Assembly: GCF_000699445.3 (NCBI RefSeq)
Contig: NC_067200.1
Location: forward strand, 18,155,003 to 18,219,002
Length of the DNA: 64,000 nucleotides
Reading direction: 5' to 3'
From: Schistosoma haematobium
Lineage: Eukaryota > Platyhelminthes > Trematoda > Strigeidida > Schistosomatidae
Shown: piece by piece, positions 41,001 to 47,000 of the stretch
Layout of the letters: the number at the start of each line of letters is the position of its first letter
How positions within the stretch are numbered: the first letter of the stretch is position 1
Program-made: the position numbers and the translations under genes
Notes under the pieces: generated by a model
Databases searched by the model: none
What the model saw: the letters and a program-made list of their open reading frames with translations, nothing else
What the model was told of the DNA's origin: nothing

Positions 41001-44000
41001 CATTCGATATGTGTGAGGGTTGTGATACTGCCCGGGTGCCCAAACCGAAACAGGTGGTTTTCTTAGGGGACCACTCCCCGAGTCTTTGACCTGAAGATCT
41101 GATCCACAAGGCAGTGGAGCATCGTAAGGAGATGCAGTCCCATGTTAGCCGGTGACCAACAATTGGTTCATACGCCATTTGTTCCCTCAGGATACTGGAG
41201 CCCATAAGCACCATTTATTTGGGATCCGGTTAAAGCGCCGGACATTCGCTTTTCATCCTCTCAATTTCGTAAACAACACGCCGGCCACGAGAAGGCAGTG
41301 AGTAGGACTTCCCTGGCAGAGGCTATAAACGCGTGGCCATGTGAGAGTATTTCGAGAAGGAGAGCGGACTTTCCCTACTCTCAGCTGTACCAGGGCATTC
41401 GGGGGCATGATAAGTCCTAAATAGGACGAAACGTGCCTTCTGGATTTCACTGCCAGCCACTATCTATCTTTGCTTATAATCTTCATATTCTATAGTCTTG
41501 CTTAATGGAAAGGACTATCCCTTGTTAATATAATCCTTAATGAATTAGATAAGAATTATGCATTGTATAATTTAACTATATTGAATGATTTCATTTTCTA
41601 TTGAATTGTAGGTTCTTGAAGAATATTTTAAACTTTTATTCAATCATTTCACTATTCCAAAATGTTTGAAAAATGTGGAAGGGAATTTCCATGAAGATAA
41701 AGGTATGTATATCTTATATGTAATAGATCTATCTAGTGTAATTCATATCAGTTCATTAGATGAAAGTATACTATACTGACTGTCTTGAATGATCTATCAA
41801 CCAATTAGGAAATATTGTATAATGGTGAGAAAAGGAACTTTTAAAAGCAATTTTATTACGAGGGGGATAATAGCATGATCTTGAATAATCAACTGTCACA
41901 TGTCGAATCATTCTTTACTGTGAAATATTGCTTTTTAAGAGTCGGACTAGTGTTATGAATCGAGCTTATCATCTCATATAGTTTTCGTTATCGATTGACC
42001 TTAACAATAATGCTAAGTGGTTAGGGTTATTTATTCAGAGTTAAGCTGCAGTTGTGAGTTTGATTTACATTTATCTTATTTTATTTAAGCACATAAACAT
42101 TAGTACAAGGATTCACAAAACAAATATACGCCACCTAAATCATCCGATTTCTGTGTGAGCTGTGATACTGTCTGGGTGCCCAAACCAAAGCAGGCAGTTT
42201 TCTTAGAGGGGCACACTCGGAGCCTTTGACCTAAAGGTCTAATTCACAAGGCAATAGAGCAACGTCAAGAGATTCAGTCTCATGGTAGCCGGTGACTAAC
42301 AATTAGTTCATACACCATTTGTTTGCTCAGGATGCTGGAACACATGTGCACCATTATTTTGGAATCAGAGTTTTCCAACTCCCTTAGGTGGATTTTTTAT
42401 ATCCACCATTCCGGTTAAAGTTTTGGATATTCGCTTTTCATCCTCTCATCTTCGTAAACAATACTCCCGCCACGGGGAGTCAATGTGTAGGACTTCCCTG
42501 GTAGTAGTCGTATGCACATGGGGTTGATTGTTTTCATCACGAACTGACATCAACTATGATACAACGCTTTATTATCCTTTTGTTTACATACTTGAGAAAT
42601 CAAATGTTGATATTTGGAATAGGCGTTAGAGTGGAAGAACACCGTCTAACTTCATTAAGCACTCGTGACTACTCATTGAATCCTATCGCATACTAGAATA
42701 CACAATCTGACTTAGGAGCATATGTGTTTAGTATGTTTTAAAAAAAAACTTATCCATGTACACGTATACTGTATAAAAAGCCTCCAAATGCTCTCACATG
42801 GCCATGTGCATGCAATCACCACCGAGGAAGTCCTACTCACTGACTCCCCGTAGCGGGAGTGTTGTTTACGAAGATGAGAGGATGAAAAGCGAATATCCAA
42901 AACTTTAACCGGAATGGTGGATATAAAGAATCCACCTAAGGGAGTTGGAAAACTCTGATTCCAAAATAATGGTGCACATGTGTTCCAGCATCCTGAGCAA
43001 ACAAATGGTGTATGAACTAATTGTTAGTCACCGGCTACCATGAGACTGAATCTCTTGACGTTGCTCTACTGCCTTATGGATCAGACCTTTTGTCAAAGGC
43101 TCTGGGTTTGGCTTCGTTAAGAAAACTGTCTGCTTTGGTTTGGGCACCCAGACAGTATCACAGCTCACACAAGAATGAAGTGACTTGTGTGGCGCATATG
43201 TATTTGGTGCTCCTTTGTACCAATATTTATATGTTTAAATAACTAAAGAGATTCCATTAATAACAACATAAACTGAAAAGAATTTTTGTACGTATTCGCT
43301 TTCGATGGAAATACTTTGATATCATCAACTGGAATTCGTTCTACTGTCTATCTGATAACTCTTTATCAGTGTTTACAGTTGTTAAATATCAACTTTGGAT
43401 AGTTATTTTATACATCATATCTCAATTAAACGTTTTTTGTTCTTAACCACAATAAACAGAGTTTGCTGAAGTGCGGATACAGTCAACTGTATGTATGCTT
43501 AAGCTGTTATCAATGTGTCCACGCCATCCAGCTGATGATGACTTTAATATTAGAACGAAACACATGGACAATCATTCATATCAAGATATATCTATTGTGT
43601 AGTGATAGATTCAACTAATTCATTTCTTCTTTTATATTTTTCTAATAGTTGAAATTATGAGTCAATTGAAGCTAGACCAGTATGGAAAACCTGGAAGCAT
43701 TAGGCAGCCGTTTCGTCCTAGTATGGAACTCCTCAACAGTGGGCATCCGCCATCCTACCTCACGAGTACTTCCAGGTTTTTCAGAATGGTCTAATTTCAA
43801 TTGACTCTATTAAATTTTCTTTCTTTTTTTGTTTTTGTTTAACTTAATTGATTTATGTGTATGATTCAATTTAGTTCATCAACCTTATGAACATTTGGAT
43901 AAAATATTAAAACTTGCTGAAAATAATCTAAGAAATAAAATTCAACATTTTGCCTATCTTCTTATACATGGAAGAATACCATTTTATAAATGTATTATTA

Positions 44001-47000
44001 CTAGACCCTATTGGGGATTATCCTCTTATAAACCGGGAACATTTGCACCAGCATTACAAGTTGCCAAGTAAGAATTGATATAATTTTGTTGATAATGTTA
44101 TCATCCTTTCATTTTGTTCAAATGTCTACTGATGATAATGATGATAGTGACTATGGACGATGTGTGTTGATTGTGGAGATAGTAGGAACCATAAGTTGAA
44201 CAGTATAAGTATACAATACACCGGAAAGATGATTCTATAACATCAAAAGATGGTGAACCTGAGATTAAGTGATTGATTGTATTACAGAATGACTGTTCAC
44301 AATTTAGTGTGAATGAAGAAGAAAAAAACACACAATTTAAGCCGTTGATTATTCAATGATCAAGTCTCTCGTTTATATTTCCATAATGGGTATGTCTAAA
44401 TATGCAAATTTATAGACTGTTGATATTACCTCAAACATTTGTTGAGTACTATTTGGTATTAATACGGCTATGTTTGAAACGATTACGAGTTCATCTAATC
44501 TGAGAATAGAACAAAGACTCTGTGACCAAAGACCAATAAGCTATTTATTCTGATGCCTCCCAGCCTCACTAACTAGAGAGAGAAGTCCAAGTTCGAAATG
44601 GGGTAATATAACCTGCAAGTGTAGCCACAAGTACGAGCAACCACGGTAGGCACAAATTAAACGCATATATACAGCATAAAATTGTCTTTGCGAAGCATTA
44701 CAAGTTAGTATACTATAAGGTACAATAAACCAATAGCGTTCTCCCAAGTGGAGGATACGACATGAGGGTGACAAGAGCGCTTTTGGCGCGAAAACAAAGA
44801 AAGTTACAAAATTAGGACGTTTTCCAAATGAGTTCTTGGGATCTAACATCTCCAACAAATACCAATAGACGAAACTACCTGTCTGTTCAGTTTTCTTGCT
44901 TATCTTCTACACTCCTTTTTTTAAATCTTTTCTTTTCCGATTGTGTTATCTAGACGTCTTCTTTCTATGGATCCACGAGGTGAACCATTGCGTGGTGAAC
45001 GTGTTGTTTATTATGTAACAGCTGGAAGATCTGATCAAACTTTATTATCATGTGTTCGAAGTGTACATGAAATTTATCCTTCTTTATGGATTACTGGGAA
45101 ATCCACTTTATCACGTCGTGTCCTAGGACCACGTTTAAATTATGCTTATTATTTGGATAAACAATTTATACCTCCAATTGAAAGAATGACACAAGTTATT
45201 GGTTGGCGTGTTCGAAATTGGTTAGTTCATGTGTTATAAGGAATTCTTTGCAAATATCTTCAAGATTTTGTATTTTTCATAAACTACTTAATATCCTTGT
45301 ATATTATAAGAATGTACTTGAAGAGATTCCCTACTCTAAATGGGAAATAACTAATCTCTAAAGTTTTCGAATATATGAAACAACATATACCACTTATTTC
45401 TTTGTTCATTCATCAACTGCTCACAACTCGTTCTAATTGATCATTTAAATTACAGGAGCTATTCAACATATTTTAATTCATGAATGCTCATTGAAACAAG
45501 AATAATATTTCCAGTAGTATTTGTCATTTGATTTGTGTATGAGCTGTGATACTGCTCGGGTGCCTAAACCCCGGAATCTTCGACCTAAAGGTCTAATCCA
45601 GAAAGCAGTAGAGCAACGTCAGGAGATGCAGTTCTTTTATAGTCGGTGACTAACAATAGATTTGTAAGCCGCTTGCTCTCTCAGGATCCTGGAACACATG
45701 TGCCCATTGGTTTGAAATCAGAGTTTTTCAACTCCCCCAGGTGAACTCACCGTGTCCACCAACCCGGTTAAAGCGCCAGACATACGATTTTCACCCCCTC
45801 ACTTTCGTACATAACAGTAATGCCACGAAAAGGCAGTGAGTAGAACTTCCCTGACAGTGGCTGTATACACGTGTCCATGTGATAGCATTTGGTGATGGAG
45901 AGCTAACTCTCCTCATCCTCGACTGTACTATGGCGTTTGGAGGCATATTTATTTGGTGCACCTTTTTACTAATATTTATGTGTTCAAATAAATAAATAAT
46001 AAATTCCTGACGAAAAAGCCAATAACAGTGATATGAGTAATTAGAGATCTTCATAAGATGACAAGAACTTGTAATCTTTCAGTGATTAGTAATTGCTTTT
46101 GCATCATTAACCGTTTCTTGTTCTATTTTTGTTCATATTATAGGTTATCAGAACTTCCTCGTTACTTCACTTCTAAACATCATCGATATATTTTGACTTC
46201 CGAACCGTCTCATGTTTATCCTTCAAGACCTCAACATCAATTCACTAATCTAGGTTCACCATCTTCATCGTTTATTTTATCTCCTAATTCATCACAGCTT
46301 GATTTAATATCACAAAATCAACGTAAACATCTTTATCGTCCTTCATCAGTTATGCGTGCTTTTGTTGGTCAACCACCACGAATTTGTCCTAGTTGTGAAA
46401 CATTAATACCAAATACTAGTTTTACTGATCAATTAGGTCATTGTAGAACTTGTATTGATGGTAATTCACGATTAATAAATATTGGAACTATAAAATTTGG
46501 TTGTAATGTAAGTGTTTTATTATATAAATCGTTTAAATTGTTATCTGTTCATTACTTAAATATGATGACATTATAGAATAGATTATGTATTAGTAGCCCC
46601 CAAATGCCCTGGTATGGCCGATAGTGGGGTGGACCCGCCCTCCCTCTCGAAATGCTCTCGCACGGCCACGCGTATACAGCCTCTGCCAGGGAAGTCCTAC
46701 TCACTGCCTTCTTGTGGCGGGGGTGTTGTCCACGAAAATGAGAGGACGAAAAGCGAATGTCCGGCGCTTTAACTGGATTCCAAACCAATGGTGCACATGG
46801 GCTCTAGTATCCTGAGGGAACAAATGGCGTATGAACCAATTGTTGGTCATCGGCTAACATGGGACTGCATCTCCTTACGATGTTCCACTACCTTGTGGAT
46901 CAGATCTTCAGGTCAAAGACTCGGGGAGTGGTCCCCTAAGAAAACCACCTGTTTCGGTTTGGGCACCCGGGCAGTATCACAACCCTCACACATATCGAAT

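Noticed and set aside
46508..46576. Read-through extension of the CysA exon
   Set aside because: The strong donor gtaagt at 46508 and the CysB exon at 48166, needed for the conserved C-terminus, show that splicing occurs.
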